From Desulfobacterales bacterium (GTDB lineage: Bacteria > Desulfobacterota > Desulfobacteria > Desulfobacterales > JAEINQ01): 64,000 bases of DNA. The notes below the pieces were generated by a model. That model ran no database searches and had not been told where the DNA came from. It worked only from the letters and a program-made list of their open reading frames with translations. Below, in pieces: positions 8,420 through 17,067 of the stretch. The translations under genes and the position numbers were made by a program. The stretch covers positions 1-64,000 of the forward strand of contig JAEINQ010000034.1 of NCBI GenBank assembly GCA_016342285.1. The letters are read 5' to 3'. Positions within the stretch are counted from its first letter, which is position 1. Every line of letters begins with the position of its first letter.

Positions 8420-8926
8420 GTGAAGGAAAGGACCAGAGACAATATTTACAAGGCGTTTGTAGGGGAGGCAAAGGCGTACTTCCGGTTGTTGGCGTATGCG
8501 GAAAAGGCCGATGAGGAGGAGCTGCCCCAGATCTCGATGCTCTTTCGGGCCATTGCCGATGCCGAGCGGGTCCACGCCACGCGACATTTGAATTCGCTCA
8601 AGGAGGTTATGGTCAAGGACACCGACACGAACCTGGAAAAATCCTTTCAACGGGAAAAGTCGGTCAGTGAAAACGAATACCCGAATTTTATTCAGGCAGC
8701 CGAAGAAGACGGAGAAAAGGTGGCTGCCATTGCCTTCACCCAGGCCCGGGACGCTGAAACCTTTCATGCCAAACTCTACGAACGCGCCATCATGAACGTG
8801 ATCAAGGATGTGGTCAAAGCCTACCATGTCTGCCAGGTCTGCGGCTATGTCACGGAAAAGAAAATACCTAAGAAATGCCCGGTTTGCGGTGCTCCGGAAG
8901 AAAAATTTAATACCATTGACGTTTAG
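8420..8926 (+). CDS. Rubrerythrin
   Basis: A 168-residue non-haem iron protein of the oxidative-stress defence of anaerobes, which reduces hydrogen peroxide. A ferritin-like four-helix domain carries the two iron-binding pairs ERVH (about residue 52) and ETFH (about residue 113). A C-terminal rubredoxin-like knuckle follows, CQVCGY and CPVCGAP. The GTG start at 8420 has a GGAGG site 6 nt upstream. A longer reading from 8327 would add 31 residues with no family match. It is a single gene with its own promoter, and it supports an anaerobic lifestyle. Confidence 0.93.
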   Translation: MKERTRDNIYKAFVGEAKAYFRLLAYAEKADEEELPQISMLFRAIADAERVHATRHLNSLKEVMVKDTDTNLEKSFQREKSVSENEYPNFIQAAEEDGEKVAAIAFTQARDAETFHAKLYERAIMNVIKDVVKAYHVCQVCGYVTEKKIPKKCPVCGAPEEKFNTIDV

Positions 8927-9136
8927 TGGTCCTGTTCATACGGACGTTTACGTATTTTTATGTTGCCCCTACACGAAATAGTGAGGGACCCATATTTTTC
9001 ACGGATCGGGAGACGATGACCTGTGAAGGCTTTCTTATCTCCGGCCGCCGTCTCCCGGCCGGGAGATTACCCTATAGTTGCATAAAAAACACAACAAAAG
9101 CAGTTAAGATTTTGATATTGCAGCGTTAGGGTAAAT

Positions 9137-10750
9137 CTATTGATCCAGAATGGCGAGAACTTCGGCACACTTTTCTTCGGCCCGTTGAACCATGACGTCG
9201 GCTCGGGTCATGATTCGCGACTTGAAGACATCGTCCTCGATATCGGCCATGTTGATACATACGTTTTTGTAGGCGCCCCAAATGCCGGTTTCAAGAGCCC
9301 GGGCGCCGACTTCCACGTCCGATCGCGATGCCGGGTTGCCGTATCGGGCAGCTTCGCACATGGCATCCCAGGCGCTGTCACCGATGGTCATGGTTTTTAA
9401 GGGCACTTCGATGGCGGCTTTGAGCCCATGCTGCATTTTGTCGTGGCGAGCTTCTTTTTCCGCTTCGGTGTCCCGAGGCATGCGCAGCCCTTCCATGTAT
9501 TCGTTAAAGGCCGAAGTGTCGGCGTCAATCATGGGTATCAGGGCCGCGGCCGCCCGGTGCAGGACGGGGATGATTTGCCGCATCTGGGCATCCACGTTTT
9601 CGAATTTTCGGACGCCGTAAGTCAACTTGGCCACCATGGCCCCTAAACCCGCGCCCATGGCTGCCATCACCGCCGATACCGATCCTCCGCCGGGGGCCGA
9701 CGTGCGGGCGGCCACCTCTTCAATGAATCCGCGGAGACTCATGCCGGCAAGGGGTTCGTCTTGTTTGTCTTCCACCAGGTATTCGATGATTTTTTTCCGG
9801 GGGTTAAAAGGCGCCACGCTGTTGAGCCCCAGGCGTTCAGCGACCAGACGGATCTTCTGGTCTTCGTCTAAAATAAAAAGGGCCTCTTTGGTCATGTAGT
9901 GATCGGCTGCCTGGAGCATGGCCTCCAGGGGCACCAGACCCACGATCTCCGATCCGGCCACGCCAACGTTGAGGGCCGCGGCTTCCTTTCGGGTCTCTTC
10001 AAACATGGTGTGGATGGGGGTTGTCGGGTAGTGGGTCAGATTCACCGTGACCTGGGCCATGTTGTATTCATCGACAAACCAGCCCATCCCTTTGACCTCT
10101 TTGAGACGGCCGGGTTCTTTGGGGCCGCGGCCGGCTTCACGAAGGTTTAGTGCGATGCGGTGGGCCTGGTTGCTGGTGCCAAGGATGTTGATATTGTAGG
10201 CGATGAGGAAGAATCGGGCGCCGACTGCCGTGGCCCCCCATTCGGGAACAAATCGGGAGGGGCCAAAATCAGGAGCCCATTCGGGTTTTAGGAGCTTTTC
10301 CGCCAAAGCCTCGTATTCGCCTTCACGAATCTGGGGCAGCTTTTTCCGATACGCCTTTTCAGCCGCTTCTTCATAAAGGAAAAAGGGAACGTCGAGTTCT
10401 TCGGCCGCACGACGGGCAAAGGTTTTCGATACCTTGATGCAGGTCTCCATGGTCACGTTGGCCACGGGTATAAACGGGCAGACATCCATGGCGCCCATCC
10501 GGGGATGCTCACCGCTGTGGCCGCGCATGTCGATGTTTTTTCTCGCTACCCGGGCAGCGTTGAGGGCGCCTTCCACCACGGCTTCGGCATCACCCACAAA
10601 GGTGTAGACCGTCCGGTTGGTCGATTCTCCCGGATCCACGTCGAGCAGGGTGCACCCGGGGGTCCGGCGCACGGCATCGGCGATGGCGTCGATGACGGTC
10701 TTGTTTCTTCCTTCAGAAAAATTGGGGACGCATTCGATGATTTGTTTCAT
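9137..10750 (-). CDS. ftcD: Glutamate formiminotransferase / formiminotetrahydrofolate cyclodeaminase
   Basis: A 537-residue bifunctional enzyme. The N-terminal formiminotransferase (about residues 1-300, starting MKQIIECVPNFSEGRN) moves the formimino group of formiminoglutamate onto tetrahydrofolate. The C-terminal cyclodeaminase (about 335-537, with SAPGGGSVSAVMAAMGAGLG) releases ammonia and leaves methenyl-THF. This is the fused form also known from animals. The ATG at 10750 is preceded by GGGAG and matches the family N-terminus. A reading from 10828 would add residues unlike the family. No histidine-degradation genes lie beside it, so it may feed one-carbon units from purine or amino-acid fermentation. 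Confidence 0.94.
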   Translation of the reverse strand: MKQIIECVPNFSEGRNKTVIDAIADAVRRTPGCTLLDVDPGESTNRTVYTFVGDAEAVVEGALNAARVARKNIDMRGHSGEHPRMGAMDVCPFIPVANVTMETCIKVSKTFARRAAEELDVPFFLYEEAAEKAYRKKLPQIREGEYEALAEKLLKPEWAPDFGPSRFVPEWGATAVGARFFLIAYNINILGTSNQAHRIALNLREAGRGPKEPGRLKEVKGMGWFVDEYNMAQVTVNLTHYPTTPIHTMFEETRKEAAALNVGVAGSEIVGLVPLEAMLQAADHYMTKEALFILDEDQKIRLVAERLGLNSVAPFNPRKKIIEYLVEDKQDEPLAGMSLRGFIEEVAARTSAPGGGSVSAVMAAMGAGLGAMVAKLTYGVRKFENVDAQMRQIIPVLHRAAAALIPMIDADTSAFNEYMEGLRMPRDTEAEKEARHDKMQHGLKAAIEVPLKTMTIGDSAWDAMCEAARYGNPASRSDVEVGARALETGIWGAYKNVCINMADIEDDVFKSRIMTRADVMVQRAEEKCAEVLAILDQ

Positions 10751-10972
10751 GCCTGAGTTCTCCCTATAGTTCGGCAAGACCTGTTTTACGCTTGGCCCAA
10801 ACATAGTCAATGGGGTGATAAAAATCAAATATTTATAGCCCGGTCCGGACGGGAACAGAATGGATTTTGGCGCACCGGCGGACCATGCCGAACCAGATCA
10901 CTATTTTCTGTCCGGGTGTGTCAGCGCTAAAGACTTCAATTCACAGCCAAATACTGGTATAAGAAGAATACT

Positions 10973-11698
10973 ATGGAACCCTTTTCCGCCGAGCACCTCC
11001 CGACGATCTATCGCAATCTCCAGCGGCGTTGCCTGGCATGTGGGGACCGACTCCCTCCCCGTAAACGGCGATACTGCGACCCGGATTGCCTCCAGCGACT
11101 CCATCTTTCGCTCAACCGCCGCACCGGCCTGCTGCGGGCGCTAAATACGAGATACGCCACCTTTTATTTCACGGATCATATCGTTGTCCTGGATCTTCTG
11201 CCATACGGCACCGAACAGATTTTTACCTTCATGCTCCATCGACGCTCCGGAGAAAAACCAACGGCGGATTTCTGCAAGCTGTCAAACATGCTGGGCGCTG
11301 CCTGGTGGGAGGAGCGGGACCGGACCCGCAAGCGATATATGGCATCCCGGGTCGTCCTGGAAAAGGCACTCAGGCCGGACATGCCCATGGGAACGATGGT
11401 GCCAGTCCGCACCCGAATTCCGAGGGTAGAGGGTGGGTCCCTGACGACCCTGAATCTTGATCGTTTCGAACTGGACCCGCAACGGTTGCAGGCGCAGATC
11501 AAGGCGGCCTACCGCCGCCAGGCAAAGAACCACCACCCGGACCTGGGCGGCGATTCGATCTCTTTTCGCAAGATTCGCGAAGCCTATGAAAAGCTCATCG
11601 AGTGGGCCCAGCATCCCAATTTTATCCGCCAAAACGGTTTTCCCGACAAATGGTTCTACGACGGCAGCCTGGCCCGATGGGTCCAGCCGACGCCCTAG
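10973..11698 (+). CDS. J-domain protein with N-terminal zinc finger
   Basis: 241 residues. A Cys4-like knuckle (CLACGDRLPPRKRRYCDPDC, about residues 20-39) opens the protein. A central region of unknown type follows. A J-domain closes it (about 180-225), with AAYRRQAKNHHPDLGGD holding the HPD tripeptide that stimulates the ATPase of DnaK. The J-domain is at the C-terminus, unlike DnaJ itself, so this is a specialised co-chaperone. No DnaK or GrpE gene is close by. The partner and client are unknown. Confidence 0.75.
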   Translation: MEPFSAEHLPTIYRNLQRRCLACGDRLPPRKRRYCDPDCLQRLHLSLNRRTGLLRALNTRYATFYFTDHIVVLDLLPYGTEQIFTFMLHRRSGEKPTADFCKLSNMLGAAWWEERDRTRKRYMASRVVLEKALRPDMPMGTMVPVRTRIPRVEGGSLTTLNLDRFELDPQRLQAQIKAAYRRQAKNHHPDLGGDSISFRKIREAYEKLIEWAQHPNFIRQNGFPDKWFYDGSLARWVQPTP

Positions 11699-11862
11699 TC
11701 CGTGCTGTCATAAATACGATGACGTAAGTATACCATTACTGGCTAAATAAAACGCCATCCGGTCATGAGCCGCGGGCAAACGCAGACCGTCGCCGACAAT
11801 AAAATGGTTGGTGGTCGACCCGCCAACAGCTTTGCATCGCTTCACTAATGGGAATCTGCATC

Positions 11863-12549
11863 ATGGACCAACGATTCGACATCCTGTTTGAAGGAGACCT
11901 TGTTCCGGGCAAGTCGGGAAAAGAGGTCAAGGAAAAACTCGCCAAACTGATGAACGCCGACCTTGCGGGCATCGAACGGCTTTTTGAACGGACGCCAGCC
12001 GTCCTGCGGCGGGGCGTGACCCAGGAGACGGCAAAACGGTTTCTGGGTGCCTTTGACCGGGCAGGCGCCATCTGTCGTATGGTTCCGGCCGAGACCGGAT
12101 CCGGCGCTGAGCCGCCGCCCCGCTTTCCGAAAGACCCGCCATCCGATACCCGGCCCGGTGCCCACGCCCCCCCACCCGGACCGTTGTTACAGGTCGTGGA
12201 TCGAAGCGCGAAAAACCCTTTTTCCGGAGGCCGTATGATTCTGACCAATATCGAGAGCGTGCCGGGCAAGACCATTGTGGAGCATTTCGGACTGGTTTCC
12301 GGCAGCACCATCCGCGCCAAGCATGTGGGCCGGGACATCATGGCCAGCTTGAAGAACCTGGTGGGCGGAGAACTCAAAGGCTATACCCAACTCCTGCAGG
12401 AGTCGCGCACCCAGGCTGTTGATCGGATGATTGCCCAGGCCAAACAGCTCGGGGGCAATGCCGTGATCAACGTGCGTTTTTCCACCTCGTCGGTGGCCCA
12501 GGGAGCGGCCGAGCTATACGCTTACGGCACCGCCGTTCGTGTTGAATAA
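11863..12549 (+). CDS. YbjQ (UPF0145) family protein with extra N-terminal domain
   Basis: About 228 residues. The C-terminal ~105 residues are a complete YbjQ domain (MILTNIESVPGKTIVEHFGLV, then GGNAVINVRFSTS, ending AYGTAVRVE), a fold that forms pentamers and is sometimes called a heavy-metal-binding domain. The first ~80 residues (FEGDLVPGKSGKEVKEKLAKL, RRGVTQETAKRFLGAFDRAGA) are a small alpha/beta module found in front of various bacterial domains. A proline-rich linker joins them. The ATG at 11863 has GGGA upstream; an ATG at 11848 is the alternative. A second YbjQ gene and an M48 protease follow in the same direction. Confidence 0.82.
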   Translation: MDQRFDILFEGDLVPGKSGKEVKEKLAKLMNADLAGIERLFERTPAVLRRGVTQETAKRFLGAFDRAGAICRMVPAETGSGAEPPPRFPKDPPSDTRPGAHAPPPGPLLQVVDRSAKNPFSGGRMILTNIESVPGKTIVEHFGLVSGSTIRAKHVGRDIMASLKNLVGGELKGYTQLLQESRTQAVDRMIAQAKQLGGNAVINVRFSTSSVAQGAAELYAYGTAVRVE

Positions 12550-12594
12550 AAATAGCTTTTGGGTCCATAAGCCAATACGCCGGAGGGTAACGCC

Positions 12595-13047
12595 ATGTAC
12601 GACCTGATCTTTTTTTTCAGCCTCGTGGCCTTGGGCTATGTGGCCGGCACCATTGCCGAGAAGCGCCATTACCGGTCCATCGCATTGCGGGAAAGGGCGT
12701 CGTTGCGCCTTCCGGCAGTGACGTTGAAGACCGTTCCGTATCCGGCAGGCCGGATCCGAAGTGCCCGGCTGGTTACGGGCAGCGCCGTGATCTCCGTCGA
12801 TTATTTCAAGCGCCTGCTGGCCGGATTTCGCAATATCTTCGGAGGAACGATCAAGTCTTATGAGAGCCTCGTTGACCGCGCCCGCAGAGAAGCGGTCCTT
12901 CGAATGAAAACCGAGGCCTTGGGTGCTGCCATCATTGTCAACGTGCGCATCGAAACCGCCACCATAGGAAAAAACGCCCATAAAAAAGGGGTCGGGTGCA
13001 TAGAGGCCATCGCTTACGGCACGGCCGTAGCGCTGCATAAGGAATAA
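12595..13047 (+). CDS. Membrane-anchored YbjQ-like protein
   Basis: 150 residues. An N-terminal hydrophobic segment (LIFFFSLVALGYVAGTIA, about residues 4-21) should anchor it in the membrane. The rest is a divergent YbjQ domain, recognisable by GAAIIVNVRIETATIG and the closing AIAYGTAVAL. It has the same C-terminal pattern as the gene 45 nt upstream, so the two are probably ancient duplicates, one soluble and one membrane-bound. A GGAGGG site precedes the ATG. Metal binding is only a family-level suggestion. Confidence 0.78.
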   Translation: MYDLIFFFSLVALGYVAGTIAEKRHYRSIALRERASLRLPAVTLKTVPYPAGRIRSARLVTGSAVISVDYFKRLLAGFRNIFGGTIKSYESLVDRARREAVLRMKTEALGAAIIVNVRIETATIGKNAHKKGVGCIEAIAYGTAVALHKE

Positions 13048-13095
13048 ATATCCAATGGATGAGCCGGACACGGCTTTAGAGTCAATAGAGGCGTC

Positions 13096-13956
13096 TTGAA
13101 ATATACCCCACGGCTGCCCGAATCCAACGACAACGTCACCCCCACCAGCCCCCTGAAAGATTTTTTCATCATGGCCGGGGGGCTTCTGGTCATTATCGTC
13201 GGCGTCTACCTGGCCCTGGGATTTGCCGTCGACCTGATCGTTCCGCGGCTTTCCCCGGAAATCGAAAAAAAGATGGCCGGCTCCCTGCTGGCCATGAAAG
13301 ACGGAACGCCCGGTGACCCGGCGATGACCGGCAGCCTTCAGTCGCTGCTCGATCGTCTCCAGAACGGCTGTACCCACCTTCCCTATGCCTTTCGGGTCCA
13401 TGTCTATCGGGATAAAAAGATCAATGCCCTGGCCATGCCGGGGGGGCATATCGTGGTCTTTACCGGTTTGCTGGACAAAGTCCTGTCGGAAAACGAACTC
13501 GCCTTTGTCCTGGCCCACGAACTGGGCCATTATGCCCACAGGGACCATCTGCGGGGAATGGGGCGGGCCCTGGTCTTTATGGCCATGTCGGCCTTCATTT
13601 TCGGTCCGGACAGCCGGGTCGGCGGGATGCTGTCCCACGGGTTGAAGCTGACCGAGATGCGCTTTTCAAGACATCAGGAGACCCGCGCCGACGAGTTCGC
13701 CTTAGACGCCGTTCATTGCCTATACGGTCATGTGGCCGGCGCCACCGATTTTTTTCATCGCATCGCCGGTGCTCAAGATCCCGGGGCATTTGGGCACTAT
13801 TTTTCGACCCATCCGGAAAACCAGCGCCGCATCGATCACCTGGAGACCATCATCGGTGAAAAGCGCTTTGGCATGGGAAAAAAAAGCCCGTTGCCTGCGG
13901 ATTTAAAGGGCCGGATGGCTGGAGCATCCCCACCCCAAACTAGTTTCAATCCATAA
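13096..13956 (+). CDS. M48-family zinc metalloprotease, membrane-bound
   Basis: 286 residues. One transmembrane segment lies at about residues 23-45. The zinc site HELGH is at about 141-145, and the third ligand is in ETRADEFALD about 60 residues later. This is the arrangement of HtpX/BepA-like M48 peptidases, which act in membrane or envelope protein quality control. The TTG start at 13096 is preceded by GAGG, and no ATG fits better. Its last codons and stop fall inside a dispersed repeat that starts at 13943, so the C-terminus may have been altered by repeat insertion. The two YbjQ genes upstream probably form one unit with it. Confidence 0.88.
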   Translation: MKYTPRLPESNDNVTPTSPLKDFFIMAGGLLVIIVGVYLALGFAVDLIVPRLSPEIEKKMAGSLLAMKDGTPGDPAMTGSLQSLLDRLQNGCTHLPYAFRVHVYRDKKINALAMPGGHIVVFTGLLDKVLSENELAFVLAHELGHYAHRDHLRGMGRALVFMAMSAFIFGPDSRVGGMLSHGLKLTEMRFSRHQETRADEFALDAVHCLYGHVAGATDFFHRIAGAQDPGAFGHYFSTHPENQRRIDHLETIIGEKRFGMGKKSPLPADLKGRMAGASPPQTSFNP

Positions 13957-14086
13957 ATGGCTTTTTTGCCCAATCTCGGCGTCAATCGGCGCCATTGCTT
14001 GACCTTGGACAAAGATTCGCATTTCTGGATTGGAAACACCCATGGGTGCCCATCCACTCAAAAATCGATTCGTGGACGGGCACTAA
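13943..14086. repeat. Dispersed palindromic element, copy A (internally deleted)
   Basis: Shares its start (GTTTC-ATCCATAAATGGC), a middle (TTGCCCAATCTCGGCGTC) and its end (TTCGTGGACGGGCAC) with elements at 26270-26456 and 50384-50570. It lacks about 45 nt of their centre. It overlaps the 3' end of the M48 protease gene. See findings for the element as a whole. Confidence 0.88.
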
Positions 14087-14342
14087 CTAATTTCCCATAG
14101 CCTCAAAAGCCCGATTCCCGTTGCCGGAACTCCCGATCCGCCGCAGTCAGGCGGCATCGTGAAATCGACGATTTTCCCGGCGGTTGCCAATCAGCGATTT
14201 TCTATGATAGCCTGATAAACAGCTTGTCGGCACCCCGAAAACAATTGATTTCCATCTGATTTCCCATCGCCTGCCATTTGGCTTCGCCGCCCTTGGGGGG
14301 CGCCGCGAAGGTATACTGCCGCCAGAAAGGGAGGAATGCCTG

Positions 14343-14657
14343 ATGCCCTTATCCACCGAGATTTTCGTGATGTGTATTTTCATTGCCGGGTTGCCCCTAT
14401 ATTACGGTCTTTTCCGCAATTCCGAACTCAGCGGCGCTCCTTTGTTTATGCTGTTTTACCTGTTGTTGGTTTTTTCAAACATTTTCACTGTGGTCGAGGA
14501 ATTCTGGCTGAACGCTTTTTTCAATTTCTGCGAACATGTATTCATAACGATCAGTTCCGTCATACTGTTTGTGGCCATTTCAAAGATGACATCGACCAAG
14601 GAAATGACCACCCCATTCTTGTTGGCGGGAAAGCCTGATCAGAGGTTCCCCCAGTGA
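14343..14657 (+). CDS. Small three-helix membrane protein coupled to the histidine kinase
   Basis: 104 residues, with hydrophobic segments at about 6-23, 34-52 and 60-80. It has no recognisable domain. A GGGAGGA site lies 9 nt before the ATG. Its stop overlaps the GTG start of the hybrid histidine kinase by 4 nt (GTGA), so the two are co-translated. The kinase itself starts with three membrane helices of similar spacing, which suggests that this protein is a membrane partner or sensor subunit. The function is inferred from position only. Confidence 0.65.
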   Translation: MPLSTEIFVMCIFIAGLPLYYGLFRNSELSGAPLFMLFYLLLVFSNIFTVVEEFWLNAFFNFCEHVFITISSVILFVAISKMTSTKEMTTPFLLAGKPDQRFPQ

Positions 14658-16456
14658 ACGCAACGGTCCTATTGAGCCTCATCTCCGCTGTCGGCTTTGT
14701 CGCTTCGGCAGTGCTGTTGGTCAAACGCCGGAAGAAAATTCATCTTTCCAACGGTGTGCTGTTTCCATTGTTGTTTGCCATCTTTTTGTATGCATTCATC
14801 GTGACCTCAAATTTTCTGGAACACTCAGGAATAACAGAATATTTTGATCCTATCGAGGATATCGCCGAAATCGTCTTCACCCTTGTTTTCTTGTTCTTTG
14901 TCAATAACTGGAGAAAACAAAAATCATTCGAAGCCATCAAAAACCAGGAGGCCTGGCATCGCGTTACCCTCGAATCCATTGCCGACGGCGTCATGGCCAC
15001 GGACCGTAACGGGACGATTCTCCGGATGAATCATACCATGGAGGATTTCACGGGCCTGACCCAGGCCGATGCCTATGGACGGAATGCCACAGAGGTGCTG
15101 GCCTTCCGCGATAAGAACACCGAAGAGACCGTTTCATACAACCCGTTTGAAAACGTTTTGTCCGGCAACGCTTCCAGGGGCTATCCTCAGGGAATTCTGC
15201 TCCAGGCCGGGAACGGAAAAACCACGCTGGTTGCCGACAGTACTTCGGCGATTCGAAGCGCCACCGACGAACTGCTGGGAGCGGTGGGGATCTTCCGTGA
15301 TATGGGCCGGTATGAAGCCCTGATTGAACAGTTGAGCCATAACCAGAAAATGGAGGCTGTGGGTCAACTGGCCGGTGGCGTGGCCCACGACCTGAACAAC
15401 ATGCTCGGCGGGATCATGGGGGCGGCAGATGTTCTCAAACTAAATTTTTCAGATGATGGTGTACATCAATACGACGAGTTGCTTGGCATTATCACCGATT
15501 CTGTTAAAAGTGCGGGGGATCTGACATCAAATCTTCTCGCTTTCAGCCGGCGTGGAAAAATCGTATCGACTCCCATTGCAATCCAGGACGTCATCCGAAA
15601 GACCGTCGCCATCGGCCAGCGCACCATCGATAAACTCATCCGCCTGAAAACGGAATGCCCGCCCGACCCCCTCATGATCGTCGGGGATCCCTCTCAACTT
15701 CAGAATGCGCTGTTGAACCTGATCATCAACTCACGCGATGCCATGCCCCATGGCGGCAACATTACCATCTCCGCCAAAGAGGAACATCTCGATGACTCAT
15801 GGTGCGAAGCCAGCCCCTTTGAGATTTTTTCCGGCCAATACGTGAGCATCCATGTCAAAGACGATGGTATCGGCATTTCCCCGGAAAACCAGAAACGAAT
15901 TTTCGAGCCTTTTTTTACCACCAAGGAAGAAGGCAAAGGCACGGGACTCGGCCTGGCAGCTGTTTACAGAACCGTCACCAACCACCTGGGGGCGATCAAG
16001 GTCACGAGCGGCACAGGCAAGGGGACAACGTTTTCGCTGTATTTCCCCATGGTGCAAGCTACCGACATCCGAAGAAAACGCGACACGGTGCTCCATGCGC
16101 ACGGCAAGGGAACGGTGCTGCTGATCGAGGACGAAGACCTGTTGCGCTCTTCTACGAAAATCATTCTCGAACACGGGGGATATGATGTCTATGCGGCGGC
16201 TTCCGGGGCGGAAGGCATCGGAATTTACCAAAAGCATCGGGACGAGATCAACGTTGTCTTACTCGACATGATCATGCCGGAAATGAACGGCGTTGAAGTC
16301 TTTGGGGCCCTGTGCCAAATCGATCCCCGGGTCAAGGTTGTCATGACCTCCGGTTTCACCCAGAAAGCCAGTATTCCCGAAGGCGTCAAAAACTTCATTA
16401 AAAAGCCGTTTAGTTATAATGACCTCCTGGCGTCCATTCAAAAGGCCTTGGCCTGA
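14654..16456 (+). CDS. Hybrid sensor histidine kinase (3 TM, PAS, HisKA, HATPase, receiver)
   Basis: 600 residues. Three transmembrane helices (about 5-24, 36-54, 66-86) precede a PAS domain (about 100-215). The HisKA domain has its phospho-acceptor histidine in GGVAHDLNNMLGG (about residue 242), with an ATPase domain to about 460 (DGIGISPENQKRIFEPFFTT and GTGLGLA boxes). A C-terminal receiver domain carries its phospho-aspartate in VVLLDMIMPEM (about 537). All catalytic boxes look intact. There is no DNA-binding output domain, so phosphate must pass to a response regulator elsewhere. It starts with GTG overlapping the small membrane protein upstream. Confidence 0.93.
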   Translation: MNATVLLSLISAVGFVASAVLLVKRRKKIHLSNGVLFPLLFAIFLYAFIVTSNFLEHSGITEYFDPIEDIAEIVFTLVFLFFVNNWRKQKSFEAIKNQEAWHRVTLESIADGVMATDRNGTILRMNHTMEDFTGLTQADAYGRNATEVLAFRDKNTEETVSYNPFENVLSGNASRGYPQGILLQAGNGKTTLVADSTSAIRSATDELLGAVGIFRDMGRYEALIEQLSHNQKMEAVGQLAGGVAHDLNNMLGGIMGAADVLKLNFSDDGVHQYDELLGIITDSVKSAGDLTSNLLAFSRRGKIVSTPIAIQDVIRKTVAIGQRTIDKLIRLKTECPPDPLMIVGDPSQLQNALLNLIINSRDAMPHGGNITISAKEEHLDDSWCEASPFEIFSGQYVSIHVKDDGIGISPENQKRIFEPFFTTKEEGKGTGLGLAAVYRTVTNHLGAIKVTSGTGKGTTFSLYFPMVQATDIRRKRDTVLHAHGKGTVLLIEDEDLLRSSTKIILEHGGYDVYAAASGAEGIGIYQKHRDEINVVLLDMIMPEMNGVEVFGALCQIDPRVKVVMTSGFTQKASIPEGVKNFIKKPFSYNDLLASIQKALA

Positions 16457-16467
16457 AAACCCAATGA

Positions 16468-17067
16468 TTAAAAATCGGATAGACGTCGTAGCGTTTCCAG
16501 AAACTGCCCCGGTGTTTCCATGCGTCCCGGGTGGAACAGCACATGGCGATGGGAGCCATCTTCATCGATGCGGATGGCCAGAAATGTCGGTGTACGCTTG
16601 ACCCCCATTTGATGGGTTTTGGAAAGGTCTTCGTCTTTAAACAGGGGAAAGGGGACGTTGTATTGCTTTTTAAACGTCTCCACTTCAAATTGTGAATCGC
16701 CCGCGGCGATGCCGATGATCTTGATCCGGTCCGCCAGCCCCTTTTGCCGGATCAGATCGTAGAGCGCATTGACCAGGGGCGCCTCCCGCTGGCAGTGGGG
16801 ACAATACATGGAATAGGTCTCGATGAGCAGCAGCCGGGTCTTGACTTGCGTCAGCTTGAACGGTTCCTGGGAAACCCCCAGATAGTCGCGGTCCGCCGCC
16901 TCGGGCAGTGCCGGCAGGGTAAAGATCTCAAAAGTGTGGGCCGTCTCCGGCGAGACCTTCGGCCGGGCCCGTGAACCGATGCCATTGGTGCTGGCGCAGC
17001 CTGAAAGAAGCGTCAAAATCAGTATCGAAACAAGACCAGCCTGTTTGAATGAAACATGTCGGTTCAT
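16468..17067 (-). CDS. Thioredoxin-fold lipoprotein (TlpA/peroxiredoxin-like)
   Basis: 199 residues. A lipoprotein signal peptide ends in the lipobox LLSGC (Cys at about residue 23). A thioredoxin-like domain follows, with the active-site pair CPHC in METYSMYCPHCQREAP-type context, then the cis-proline region KRTPTFLAI. It should sit on the outer face of the inner membrane or in the outer membrane and handle thiol-disulfide exchange. The start at 17067 has a GGAAGGA site and overlaps the stop of the YgiQ gene by 4 nt (ATGA), so the two are translated together. Confidence 0.85.
   Translation of the reverse strand: MNRHVSFKQAGLVSILILTLLSGCASTNGIGSRARPKVSPETAHTFEIFTLPALPEAADRDYLGVSQEPFKLTQVKTRLLLIETYSMYCPHCQREAPLVNALYDLIRQKGLADRIKIIGIAAGDSQFEVETFKKQYNVPFPLFKDEDLSKTHQMGVKRTPTFLAIRIDEDGSHRHVLFHPGRMETPGQFLETLRRLSDF

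Noticed and set aside
8926..9129. Rightward 67-codon frame after rubrerythrin
   Set aside because: It has no family match, starts on the rubrerythrin stop and crosses a GC-rich palindrome; it is more likely a gap.
12514..13638. Leftward frame of 374 codons
   Set aside because: It is antisense to the YbjQ and M48 genes and has low-complexity composition.
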